NCBI RefSeq assembly: GCF_002218025.2 | Contig: NZ_AP018680.1 | Coordinates: 496,001 to 560,000, forward strand | From: Vibrio casei | GTDB taxonomy: Bacteria; Pseudomonadota; Gammaproteobacteria; Enterobacterales; Vibrionaceae | Length of the DNA: 64,000 nucleotides | Direction: 5' to 3' | In this document: positions 27,475 to 35,582 of the stretch, piece by piece | How the letters are laid out: every line of letters begins with the position of its first letter | How positions within the stretch are numbered: the first letter of the stretch is position 1 | Program-made: the position numbers and the translations under genes | The notes under the pieces: generated by a model | The model's input: the letters and a program-made list of their open reading frames with translations, nothing else | Database searches by the model: none | Told to the model about the DNA's origin: nothing

Positions 27475-29466
27475 ATGAGATATACCCCGACACTTAAACT
27501 GAGCACTCGATTAGTTTCTTTTGTGACGATGATTGTAGTTAGCGCTATGTTTATCCTATTTGTGGGGGGCGTTTTTACCTTCAAAAAAATGGGCGGTGAG
27601 TATGTTGATCAAAATCTTATTCGTATCACTTCGATTATTGATAATGAGCTAGCTAAGCCTCAAGATTTTGATGTCATTAGGCGTTGGCTACCTAAATTGT
27701 TGCAAACCAGCCATGTTGTCGAACTAACATTATCATCACCCTCAGGCGTTATTTATTCGTTTCGAGATAAAATATTAGATCAGCAGAAAGACACTCTTTT
27801 ATTGTATAAAAAAGTTTACGCCTTACAGAAAAATGCTAATTATTCTGCTGAGTTTCAAGTTATCCCACCGTACACCAATAATAGTTATTCTTTTGAAGCT
27901 TTCTTTTCCCTGACTCTCGCCGTTTTATTGGTTGTTTTTTGTTTACTTAAAGGTTTGCATTGGCTAAGAGAGCAGTTATATGGTTCGGAGCTATTAGAAG
28001 AGAGGGGCCGAATGCTTCTCGCAGGTCAAGTCGAAAAATTTGCAAAAGGTGATGAAAGAGAATGGCCATACACGGCTAGTGAAGCGTTGGATCGCTTAAT
28101 TGAAGAGCTTAATGACGCTAGACAAGAAAGAAGCCGTTTTGATACGTTTATTCGCACCCATACTTTTCTTGATCAGCTTACAGGTGCTGCAAACCGAGTA
28201 TTATTTGATAGCCGATTAGAGTCTGCTTTGCAAGAAGCGGGAGCATCTGGTGGGGTGCTGCTAGTTGATATTAATGGTTGGGAGGTGTTGACAGAAAAAG
28301 TCGATAAATCTATTTATGAGCCATTCTTAGTGTCTGTTGGGCAGGTTTTAAATAATCTAATTCAGAAGTATCCAAACGCTGTATTTGCTCGCTATTATGA
28401 TTCACAGTTTGCATTGATGATCCCTCATCAGTCAGAGAAGGAAATATCTCAATTTGCTCATCAATGTATTAACCAATTAGAGAAATTGGATCCACCACAA
28501 CCACTTGAGAAGGGTAATTGGTGTCATTTAGGGCTAAGTAATTTCTCTCAAGGTGAGAGTTTAGGGCGAATTATTGATGAAGCTGAATCTGCGCTTAAAA
28601 CCGCAACATTAGAGTATGTTAATAATTGGGCTAAATATAAAAAGAAAGTGGACACTAGGGTTGAATTTCGTGGTGGGGTTCGGTGGCGGAATTTATTTGA
28701 CTTAACATTAAATGATCAAAATCTATTTATTTACGCTCAACCTTGTTATTTAATTGATGGCGAGATCAAAATAAACGAACACTTTGAACTATTTAGCAGA
28801 ATTAAAGATGAAGTCGGTGCTATTGTTAAAGCATCACGGTTTTTAACAGCAATACAACAAGTTGGTTATGAAAGAAAAATGGATCAAGTTACGCTTAAAA
28901 TGGTATTTGATCATTTAAAATGTAATCAACAAAAAGATTGTTATTCAGTTAATTTGTTTACCACTCCTTTTAAAAAGAAAGAATATTTACGTTGGCTTCG
29001 TGATGAACTACTACAATTGCCTAAAGAATTGAGACGTAAGTTAAGTTTCGAGTTTATAGAAGGTAGTTTAATTAATGACTTGGATTTCATGAAGCCAGTC
29101 ATAAAAATGTTATCAGGTTTAGGGTGTAACGTTATTGTCAACCAAGTTGGTCGGACAATTGTGAGTACTCATTATATTAAAGATTTGCCTATTTTGTATT
29201 TAAAACTTCATCGTAGTTTAGTAAAACAAATCGATAGACGAAGTGAGAATCAATTATTTATTCGTAGCTTACTGGGTGCTTGTGTGGACAGTGCTACTAC
29301 TGTGATTGCTGTTGGTGTGGAGACAAAAAATGAATGGGATGTTTTAGCTCATTTGGGGGTTCGTGGTGGGCAAGGTCGCTATTTTGAAGAAGAAAAACAA
29401 CTATTACCTAATGTGGGAACAACAGTATTGATTAAACCTGGCCGTAGAAATCGTTGGCGTAAATAA
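27475..29466 (+). CDS. csrD: CsrD/MshH, degenerate GGDEF-EAL membrane regulator
   Basis: In E. coli, CsrD promotes RNase E decay of the CsrB/C RNAs and does not turn over c-di-GMP; in vibrios the gene heads the MSHA locus as mshH. The 663-residue product has two membrane helices (about residues 9-35 and 140-162), a HAMP-like linker, then both signalling domains in degenerate form. The GGDEF position reads YYDSQF and the EAL position reads ELF. ATG 27475 gives MRYTPTLKLSTRL; the frame extends upstream from a TTG (27421) without support. Confidence 0.87.
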   Translation: MRYTPTLKLSTRLVSFVTMIVVSAMFILFVGGVFTFKKMGGEYVDQNLIRITSIIDNELAKPQDFDVIRRWLPKLLQTSHVVELTLSSPSGVIYSFRDKILDQQKDTLLLYKKVYALQKNANYSAEFQVIPPYTNNSYSFEAFFSLTLAVLLVVFCLLKGLHWLREQLYGSELLEERGRMLLAGQVEKFAKGDEREWPYTASEALDRLIEELNDARQERSRFDTFIRTHTFLDQLTGAANRVLFDSRLESALQEAGASGGVLLVDINGWEVLTEKVDKSIYEPFLVSVGQVLNNLIQKYPNAVFARYYDSQFALMIPHQSEKEISQFAHQCINQLEKLDPPQPLEKGNWCHLGLSNFSQGESLGRIIDEAESALKTATLEYVNNWAKYKKKVDTRVEFRGGVRWRNLFDLTLNDQNLFIYAQPCYLIDGEIKINEHFELFSRIKDEVGAIVKASRFLTAIQQVGYERKMDQVTLKMVFDHLKCNQQKDCYSVNLFTTPFKKKEYLRWLRDELLQLPKELRRKLSFEFIEGSLINDLDFMKPVIKMLSGLGCNVIVNQVGRTIVSTHYIKDLPILYLKLHRSLVKQIDRRSENQLFIRSLLGACVDSATTVIAVGVETKNEWDVLAHLGVRGGQGRYFEEEKQLLPNVGTTVLIKPGRRNRWRK

Positions 29467-29483
29467 AGGAAAGTATTTAATCC

Positions 29484-30938
29484 ATGAGTATGAACTCATT
29501 AATACAAAGACTGACCTCTAAAGGTCCAGCTAAATCAGCACTTAGTATCGTTATATTAAGTGATGGGATTTATTTATCTAAAGTGGATGGTGAATCACAG
29601 ATTCAGGCTGCCACTTTTCATGAATTGAAAGAGAGCTCTTGGGACTTTGTACTTCAAGCTGCCTTGGATCTGGAGGCTTGTAATAATGTCAATGCAACGG
29701 TGACTTTGGGCTCTCATTTCTACCAAAGTTATCAAATAGAAAAGCCAGTAATCCCAAAAGAAGAATGGCCTTTAGCATTGCCCTTTTTGCTAAAAGATCT
29801 TATTACAGAACGAGCGGCGGAGATTGTCGCTGATGGTGTGGAAGTTCCTCATAGTACGAAAATACAAGCATACGTGGTTACTAAACGTTTGGTTGAACAA
29901 ATTCGAGATATTTTAGATAAGAATAATATACATCTTTTACATATTTTTCCTGAAGACCAAGTATGGTCACATACTCGATCCGATATACCTGCCTACATGC
30001 TTTTACATCGTTCACATAATAGTGAATTTAAAATAGGGGCTTTTGTCGAACAAAGATCTGTCTTTCAAAGAACGGTTCGAGGAATCGCGCCACCAGTTAC
30101 TGCGGAATATTCAAATACAATACAGTTAGATGGTTTAGCGTTGGAATTACAACGTTCGATGGACTATTTGTCTTCGCAATTAAAGCAAGTTCAGATTAAC
30201 AAATTATTTTTGTGTTGCGATGCAGAGGATGAAAATGAATTAAAGCAGGCACTTCAAGAAAGGTTGAATGTTTCTGTTGAGCCCTTACTTCAAGGTGCTG
30301 AAGCGCAAAAAAGTGGCCATGTTTTGGCTATTGAATCTTATCAGATTGGTTTGCAAGGCGTTAACCTGTATCCCAATCACCTTCAACCTAAAAAAGAAGT
30401 GTTCACTTTAGAACTGGTGGTAAGCAGTTGGATTATTATTACGGCGATCATGTTGAGTATTTATGGTTTTTATAGCTATAAAAATAATATTGCAAGCAAG
30501 CAAGTTGCGGTAGAAAAAAAACAAGTGCAACTATTATCTTCACAGGTGACAGAGTTACAGAAAAAATTGGATTTACATCAACCCTTACCTGCCAAAGTTG
30601 CTGCCGTTGATCGTTTAAAAGAAGATGTAAAAACGAAACAAGATTCACTGAAAGTTATTAATAGTTTCGATGCCAGTCTTCAAGTGGGGTACTCCGGTAT
30701 TATGCATGGTCTTTCTACCATTGGTCGCAATGATATCTCGTTAACTCATATTCAAATTGATAACGATAAAATGAATGTTCAAGGTTTAGCTAAATCACCG
30801 GCGGTTGTACCTAATTGGGTTCAAAATTTTAAAACAGAAATGAATTTAGTTGGCCGTACTTTTGAAAGCTTATCTATTGGCCGTGATGAAAATGATGTGG
30901 TTATGTTTTCCTTACGTTCTCGATCGGGAGATAAGTAA
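29484..30938 (+). CDS. mshI: MSHA biogenesis protein MshI (PilM/PilN-like)
   Basis: A 484-residue inner-membrane assembly protein. The N-terminal two-thirds resemble the actin-like PilM fold. A single transmembrane helix (about residues 308-330, VVSSWIIITAIMLSIYGF) is followed by a coiled coil (about 335-380) and a periplasmic domain, as in PilN. Type IV pilus systems of the MSHA kind use this fused protein. AAGGAAAG precedes the ATG by nine bases. It is the first structural gene after csrD, and mshJ starts on its stop codon (TAATG). Confidence 0.87.
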   Translation: MSMNSLIQRLTSKGPAKSALSIVILSDGIYLSKVDGESQIQAATFHELKESSWDFVLQAALDLEACNNVNATVTLGSHFYQSYQIEKPVIPKEEWPLALPFLLKDLITERAAEIVADGVEVPHSTKIQAYVVTKRLVEQIRDILDKNNIHLLHIFPEDQVWSHTRSDIPAYMLLHRSHNSEFKIGAFVEQRSVFQRTVRGIAPPVTAEYSNTIQLDGLALELQRSMDYLSSQLKQVQINKLFLCCDAEDENELKQALQERLNVSVEPLLQGAEAQKSGHVLAIESYQIGLQGVNLYPNHLQPKKEVFTLELVVSSWIIITAIMLSIYGFYSYKNNIASKQVAVEKKQVQLLSSQVTELQKKLDLHQPLPAKVAAVDRLKEDVKTKQDSLKVINSFDASLQVGYSGIMHGLSTIGRNDISLTHIQIDNDKMNVQGLAKSPAVVPNWVQNFKTEMNLVGRTFESLSIGRDENDVVMFSLRSRSGDK

Positions 30939-31615
30939 TGGATGAGCTGAAGAAACAGTGGACGATATTGAGCGGGAAGTTTTCTCATTTATCTGAGAGA
31001 GAAAAATGGTTGACAACCATCGCTGGATGGATTGCGGTGATCTTTTTACTTTTTACTTTTTACTTTTTACTTTTTAGCTTTGTGGTTGAGCCGGCTCAGA
31101 TAAAAAACAATGCACAGAAAGTTCAATTGTCCTCATTGAAAGGGCAGGCTGGTGAGTTGCATGGAAAAATTGCCGAGATTACGCATAAGCTGAAACAAGA
31201 TCCGAATAAAGATATAGATAAAGAATACAAGCTATTACGGCAAACTAGTCAGGATTTATCTTTGCGTTTATCGAAAGTTGTCGATAGTTTGGTTACCCCT
31301 ACAGCAATGGCGACATTACTCGAAAAGGTTCTTGATCAAACGCATAAGCTGAAATTGGTGTCCTTAGTTTCGATGCCAAGTGAACCGATTACTTTAGAAG
31401 AATCATCAGAAAACATTGGTTATTACATTCATCCTGTGAAAATTGTATTGACTGGTAATTATTTCGATATTGAAGCCTATTTATCTCAATTAGAACAAAT
31501 GCCAGTGAAATATTATTGGCGTAGTTTTCATTATGAGGTGCAAGATTACCCACAAGCACAATTGGTGCTTGTGGTGTATACACTTGGTGCTAAAGAGGAG
31601 TTTATCGGTGGCTAA
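30938..31615 (+). CDS. mshJ: MSHA biogenesis protein MshJ (PilO-like)
   Basis: A 225-residue PilO-type alignment protein with a cytoplasmic stub, one transmembrane helix (about residues 27-48), a coiled coil (about 55-110) and a ferredoxin-like periplasmic domain. The helix is encoded over five perfect tandem copies of the 7-base unit CTTTTTA (31042-31076), read as the sequence FLLFTFYFLLFSF. Because 7 is not a multiple of 3, a gain or loss of one unit would shift the frame early in the gene. mshI, mshJ and mshK overlap end to end. Confidence 0.87.
   Translation: MDELKKQWTILSGKFSHLSEREKWLTTIAGWIAVIFLLFTFYFLLFSFVVEPAQIKNNAQKVQLSSLKGQAGELHGKIAEITHKLKQDPNKDIDKEYKLLRQTSQDLSLRLSKVVDSLVTPTAMATLLEKVLDQTHKLKLVSLVSMPSEPITLEESSENIGYYIHPVKIVLTGNYFDIEAYLSQLEQMPVKYYWRSFHYEVQDYPQAQLVLVVYTLGAKEEFIGG
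31042..31076 (+). repeat. Heptanucleotide tandem repeat, five copies of CTTTTTA, inside mshJ
   Basis: Five uninterrupted 7-base units start at 31042, 31049, 31056, 31063 and 31070. They sit in the coding sequence for the mshJ transmembrane helix. Five copies keep the frame open; four or six would not. Confidence 0.95.
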
Positions 31616-31931
31616 AGCTTTATTACTCGGTTTTCTTATCGTATTTTCTAACGGTGTTTTGGCTGAGCAAGACCCTACAGCTCCCTTAGATTGGATGTCA
31701 GGTAAATCTGCAAAATTAAACAAGAAAATTTATTACAAAGTACCTACTTTGCAAAGCATCGTTTGTGAGGATAACACTGAGTGTCGAGCTGTGGTGGATA
31801 ATAAAATAGTGAGCAAAGGGCAAGTCGTTAATGGGTATAAGGTGACGGATATTAATCGTCAACAAGTTGCTTTAGCTCGAGGTTCTAAAACATGGAATTT
31901 AGAACTCTTTTCTCAAGTCAAAAAAAACTAA
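31608..31931 (+). CDS. mshK: MSHA biogenesis protein MshK (PilP-like)
   Basis: A small periplasmic protein, 107 residues. It has a signal peptide (about 1-22, ending VLAEQ) and a conserved DPTAPLDW segment, then a beta-rich domain similar in size to the PilP/GspC homology region that links the inner-membrane platform to the secretin. The start is GTG at 31608: GAGGAG lies at 31595-31600 with a seven-base gap, and the gene overlaps the mshJ stop. Upstream ATG extensions would only read through mshJ sequence. Confidence 0.82.
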   Translation: MAKALLLGFLIVFSNGVLAEQDPTAPLDWMSGKSAKLNKKIYYKVPTLQSIVCEDNTECRAVVDNKIVSKGQVVNGYKVTDINRQQVALARGSKTWNLELFSQVKKN

Positions 31932-31946
31932 GGTTTCAAGGTTAAT

Positions 31947-33590
31947 ATGCGCAAAATAATCTTAAGTATCATGATTGCCTCATTGATGGGCTGCTCTATG
32001 GGGCACCGAGATCCTGTTGAAATTAAGCGAGCTTTAAATGAAGCGGCTAACGATAATAGCATGAGCTCTGTTGATGATTTACCTGATTCCGTTCAAGCAG
32101 ATTTAATGCCCGATGTGGATGGTTCAAAAGAAGGTAGTCATTCTTCTGTTAAGCGTTTTCGAATTCAAGCACAGGCCGTGAATGCTAAGGTATTTTTTGC
32201 AAGTTTGGTACAAGGCACAGATTATAGCGTGATTGTACATCCTGATGTTGCTGGACAAGTTACCTTAAACCTTTCGGATGTTACTTTAGATGAAGCACTT
32301 GATTCTGTTAGTGATATTTATGGTTATGACATTCTTAAAACAGGCAAAGTGATCCAAGTGTACCCGTCAGGTTTAAGAACGGAAACGCTAGCTGTTGATT
32401 ATTTGCAATTTAAGCGTAAAGGCTTGTCATTAACGACCATAACAACAGGATCTGTGACATCTGAGTATGATAATAACAACGATAATGGTAGTTCTAATTC
32501 GAGTAGTTCGAATGGAAACGATAGTGGCGATAGTACATCAACAGAAACAACTGCGACAGGTGGGACACGCATAGAAACGACCAATAAAAGTGATTTCTGG
32601 CCTCAGTTGCAAAAAGCCGTTAAATCAATGATTGGGGATGGTAGTGGCCGAAGTGTGATTGTCTCTCCACAAGCTGGTGTTATTACGGTTCGCGCTTACC
32701 CTAATGAACTTCGTGAAATTAAAGCGTTTTTAGGAATTTCTGAAAAACGCTTACATCGTCAAGTTGTTCTTGAAGCCAAGATTATGGAAGTGACATTAAG
32801 TGATGGATATCAACAAGGTATCAATTGGTCGAATTTAAGTGGCTCTATTGGTGGAACGACAATTACAGGTGGGACTTCTGGTGGTGGGATCATCCCAGGC
32901 TTAAATACTATCGGTGATTTACTTGGTGGCGGTACGAACATGGTGATCAGTGATGGTAATTTTAGTGCCGTGATGAGTTTTATGGCGACACAAGGCGATT
33001 TAAATGTCTTGTCGAGTCCTCGTGTCACTGCGGCAAATAACCAAAAAGCAGTGATTAAGGTCGGTGAGGATCAATATTATGTCACCGGTGTGGATGGGGA
33101 GGTGGGCAGTGGCGACAACGCAAATGTGGCTCAAAATGTTGAACTCACCCCATTCTTCTCAGGAATATCATTAGATGTGACGCCTCAAATTGATGATAAA
33201 GGGAATGTGATGCTTCATGTTCACCCTGCGGTTATTGATGTGACAACGGATAACCGTGTTATTGATCTTGGTGATACCGGGGGGGTATTAACTTTACCAT
33301 TAGCGAAAAGTTCTATTCGTGAATCTGATTCTGTTGTTCGAGCAAAAGATGGCGATGTCGTTGTTATTGGTGGCTTAATGAGTAGCAGCAGTATCGATCA
33401 AACCACGAAAGTACCCTTCTTAGGTGATATCCCTGGCGTAGGGCACTTATTCCGTAATACCAATAAGCTTACCAGGAAAACGGAACTGGTGATTTTATTA
33501 AAACCGACAGTTGTTGGTGTTAATACTTGGTCACAAGAAGTTGAAAAGTCTCGTGATTTATTACAGGAATGGTTCCCAGACTCTAAATAA
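31947..33590 (+). CDS. mshL: MSHA outer-membrane secretin MshL
   Basis: The outer-membrane channel for the pilus, 547 residues. A lipoprotein signal with lipobox LMGC (Cys16) suggests self-piloting. Secretin N-domains follow at about 70-290, with a long Ser/Asn/Gly-rich linker (about 172-210), and the C-terminal secretin domain carries SGISLDVTPQID and DVVVIGGLM. A run of seven G bases occurs at 33279-33285. The mshM ATG overlaps its TAA. Confidence 0.92.
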   Translation: MRKIILSIMIASLMGCSMGHRDPVEIKRALNEAANDNSMSSVDDLPDSVQADLMPDVDGSKEGSHSSVKRFRIQAQAVNAKVFFASLVQGTDYSVIVHPDVAGQVTLNLSDVTLDEALDSVSDIYGYDILKTGKVIQVYPSGLRTETLAVDYLQFKRKGLSLTTITTGSVTSEYDNNNDNGSSNSSSSNGNDSGDSTSTETTATGGTRIETTNKSDFWPQLQKAVKSMIGDGSGRSVIVSPQAGVITVRAYPNELREIKAFLGISEKRLHRQVVLEAKIMEVTLSDGYQQGINWSNLSGSIGGTTITGGTSGGGIIPGLNTIGDLLGGGTNMVISDGNFSAVMSFMATQGDLNVLSSPRVTAANNQKAVIKVGEDQYYVTGVDGEVGSGDNANVAQNVELTPFFSGISLDVTPQIDDKGNVMLHVHPAVIDVTTDNRVIDLGDTGGVLTLPLAKSSIRESDSVVRAKDGDVVVIGGLMSSSSIDQTTKVPFLGDIPGVGHLFRNTNKLTRKTELVILLKPTVVGVNTWSQEVEKSRDLLQEWFPDSK

Positions 33591-34435
33591 TGGTTTATCA
33601 ATCTTACTTTGGCTTGAGTCAGGCTCCTTTTAACCTGACTCCTACAACGGCACTTTTTCATGGCCTTGAACCTCATTTTGAGGCGATACAAACCGTGCTG
33701 AGTGCGATTAATATGGGCGAAGGGATTGTGAAAGTAACGGGTGAGGTCGGTACTGGAAAAACTCTAGTATGTCGTATGTTAATTAATCACTTAAAAGATA
33801 GCGTTCACTTAGTGTATCTACCTAATCCTATTTTAAATGGATTGGAGTTAAAGCAATCTGTTGCACGCGAATTGTCATTACAATCGGCTATCGACTCTGT
33901 GAATTTGGTTGATGCTATTCATGCTCGACTGCTTGAGATTCATCAAAACGGCCAGACGGTTGTAGCGTTAATCGACGAAGCTCAAGCTTTGAGTGATGAA
34001 GCGGTAGAAACATTGCGTTTATTTGGCAATTTAGAAACCGAGCATCGTAAATTATTACAAATGGTGATTCTAGGACAGCCGGAATTGGATGAGAGATTGT
34101 CTCAACATAATTTGAGGCAGTTTCGCCAAAGAATTACTTTTAGTGCAAAGTTAAGACCATTAACGTTAGATGAAACAGTTGCTTATATTGATCATCGTAT
34201 AACGCAAAGTGGTGGTGCTGCTGCTATTTTTAATTTGCGATTAAAAAAATCAATATGGAAAGCGACACAAGGTATTCCACGAATGATCAACCAAGTGTGT
34301 CATAAATCGCTATTGATGGCCTTTATGGAGCAAAAACAGCAGATACAAACCCAGCATGTGTTTAGCGCATTGCATGATACGTTTGATGTTAAGAAGCCTA
34401 AATATAAGACCCCTTATTTATGGGGTTGGAGTTGA
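33590..34435 (+). CDS. mshM: MSHA biogenesis ATPase MshM (ExeA/GspA-like)
   Basis: A 281-residue AAA ATPase of the ExeA family. Walker A is GEVGTGKT (residues 44-51) and Walker B is VALIDEAQAL (about 123-132). ExeA-type proteins help secretins pass or localise in the peptidoglycan; unlike ExeA this one has no C-terminal membrane helix or peptidoglycan-binding domain. It is coupled to mshL by a one-base overlap. Confidence 0.87.
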   Translation: MVYQSYFGLSQAPFNLTPTTALFHGLEPHFEAIQTVLSAINMGEGIVKVTGEVGTGKTLVCRMLINHLKDSVHLVYLPNPILNGLELKQSVARELSLQSAIDSVNLVDAIHARLLEIHQNGQTVVALIDEAQALSDEAVETLRLFGNLETEHRKLLQMVILGQPELDERLSQHNLRQFRQRITFSAKLRPLTLDETVAYIDHRITQSGGAAAIFNLRLKKSIWKATQGIPRMINQVCHKSLLMAFMEQKQQIQTQHVFSALHDTFDVKKPKYKTPYLWGWS

Positions 34436-34437
34436 AC

Positions 34438-35580
34438 ATGAGTACGATTAATAATGCGCTATCAACGTTAGCAGAGCAGCAATCTCCGATAGATGGTAAG
34501 CAAGGGAAATTAGTCAGAGCGAATGTGTCGCCAGTCAAATCATCTCGTTTTGTATGGGCTATAGGTGGTTTTACTTTAAGTCTAGGGATTGGGGCTTGGG
34601 CGGTTAACAGTTCTCCAGTTCCTGTCCAAACATCAATTGTTCAATCATCAACTGTTGGTGTTGCTGTGCAACCTTCTTTAGTTGCTGCACAAAGCAATAC
34701 TAATAAGGTGATTAATCAATCTTATGCGACGATTTATGTTGACCCTAAAGTTGTCAATGAAGAGCTAACTTACGACATGCAGAACACTGGAAAATCAGTT
34801 GTCGTTGCTTCCCCTTCCAGTAAAAAACAGCTAATTCAGACAAACGAAGTCAATGTAAATCCCGTACCTATCCAATTGGTTTCGACTAATAATAGTCAGC
34901 CTAAAGCATTATCGACACAAGATAAAAAGGCGTCGTCTGCAAGTCGTGCGGTCATGAATGAATCATCGATGAATGTACAGCAAGTTGAATTAACGCGTCG
35001 TCAAATGGCGGATAAGTCGATTGACCGAGCGAGCAAAGCATTGGAAATAAATGATTTTGAAGCGGCAAGTACAGAATACCAAGATGCTTTACGTTACGTG
35101 CCTACAGATGAAGTCACAAGACGTAAATTAGCCGCTTTATATTATGGTAATCGTCAAGTTCGTAAGTCGGCAGAATTACTAGAATCGGGTATTAAACTGA
35201 ATAAAAATAGCAATGATCTTCGAATGTCACTTGCGACCATTTTAATCAAAGAAGAACAGCCAGAAGCGGCATTAAGCGCACTTAGCTATATACCCGATAA
35301 TGTTTCAGAGAAGTACCTTGCTATGCGTGCGGCTTTATCGCAGCAACTTAAGAATAACGACTGGGCACTGCAGAGTTATCAAATGTTAACTAAACGAGAT
35401 CCTGAAAATGCGCGTTGGTGGTTAGGGCTTGGCATTCAACAAGAGCGTGCAGCACAATCCAACGAAGCACTTGAGTCGTATAATAAAGCGCTCACCATGG
35501 TAGGGCTATCTTCGCAGTCTCAGTCTTTCGTACGTGATCGTGTTGCGTTATTGAAATCTCTTGAACAGGGAGTGGAATAA
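34438..35580 (+). CDS. mshN: MSHA biogenesis TPR protein MshN
   Basis: A 380-residue protein: short cytoplasmic N-terminus, one membrane helix (about residues 30-47), a Ser/Gln-rich linker and tetratricopeptide repeats from about residue 185 to the end. Family members act as assembly scaffolds, with no enzymatic motif. I chose ATG 34438 (MSTINNALSTL) because TTGGAG lies eight bases upstream. A longer in-frame start at 34420 would overlap mshM. Confidence 0.83.
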   Translation: MSTINNALSTLAEQQSPIDGKQGKLVRANVSPVKSSRFVWAIGGFTLSLGIGAWAVNSSPVPVQTSIVQSSTVGVAVQPSLVAAQSNTNKVINQSYATIYVDPKVVNEELTYDMQNTGKSVVVASPSSKKQLIQTNEVNVNPVPIQLVSTNNSQPKALSTQDKKASSASRAVMNESSMNVQQVELTRRQMADKSIDRASKALEINDFEAASTEYQDALRYVPTDEVTRRKLAALYYGNRQVRKSAELLESGIKLNKNSNDLRMSLATILIKEEQPEAALSALSYIPDNVSEKYLAMRAALSQQLKNNDWALQSYQMLTKRDPENARWWLGLGIQQERAAQSNEALESYNKALTMVGLSSQSQSFVRDRVALLKSLEQGVE

Positions 35581-35582
35581 CT

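Noticed and set aside
31533..31607. Longer MshK starting from ATG 31533 inside mshJ
   Set aside because: It would read out of frame through mshJ and place residues before the signal peptide; GTG 31608 has GAGGAG at the right distance.
33279..33285. Run of seven G in mshL as a phase-variation tract
   Set aside because: Seven bases is short, it is a single run encoding Thr-Gly-Gly-Val, and similar runs occur by chance in other genes (for example six G in csrD and mshQ).
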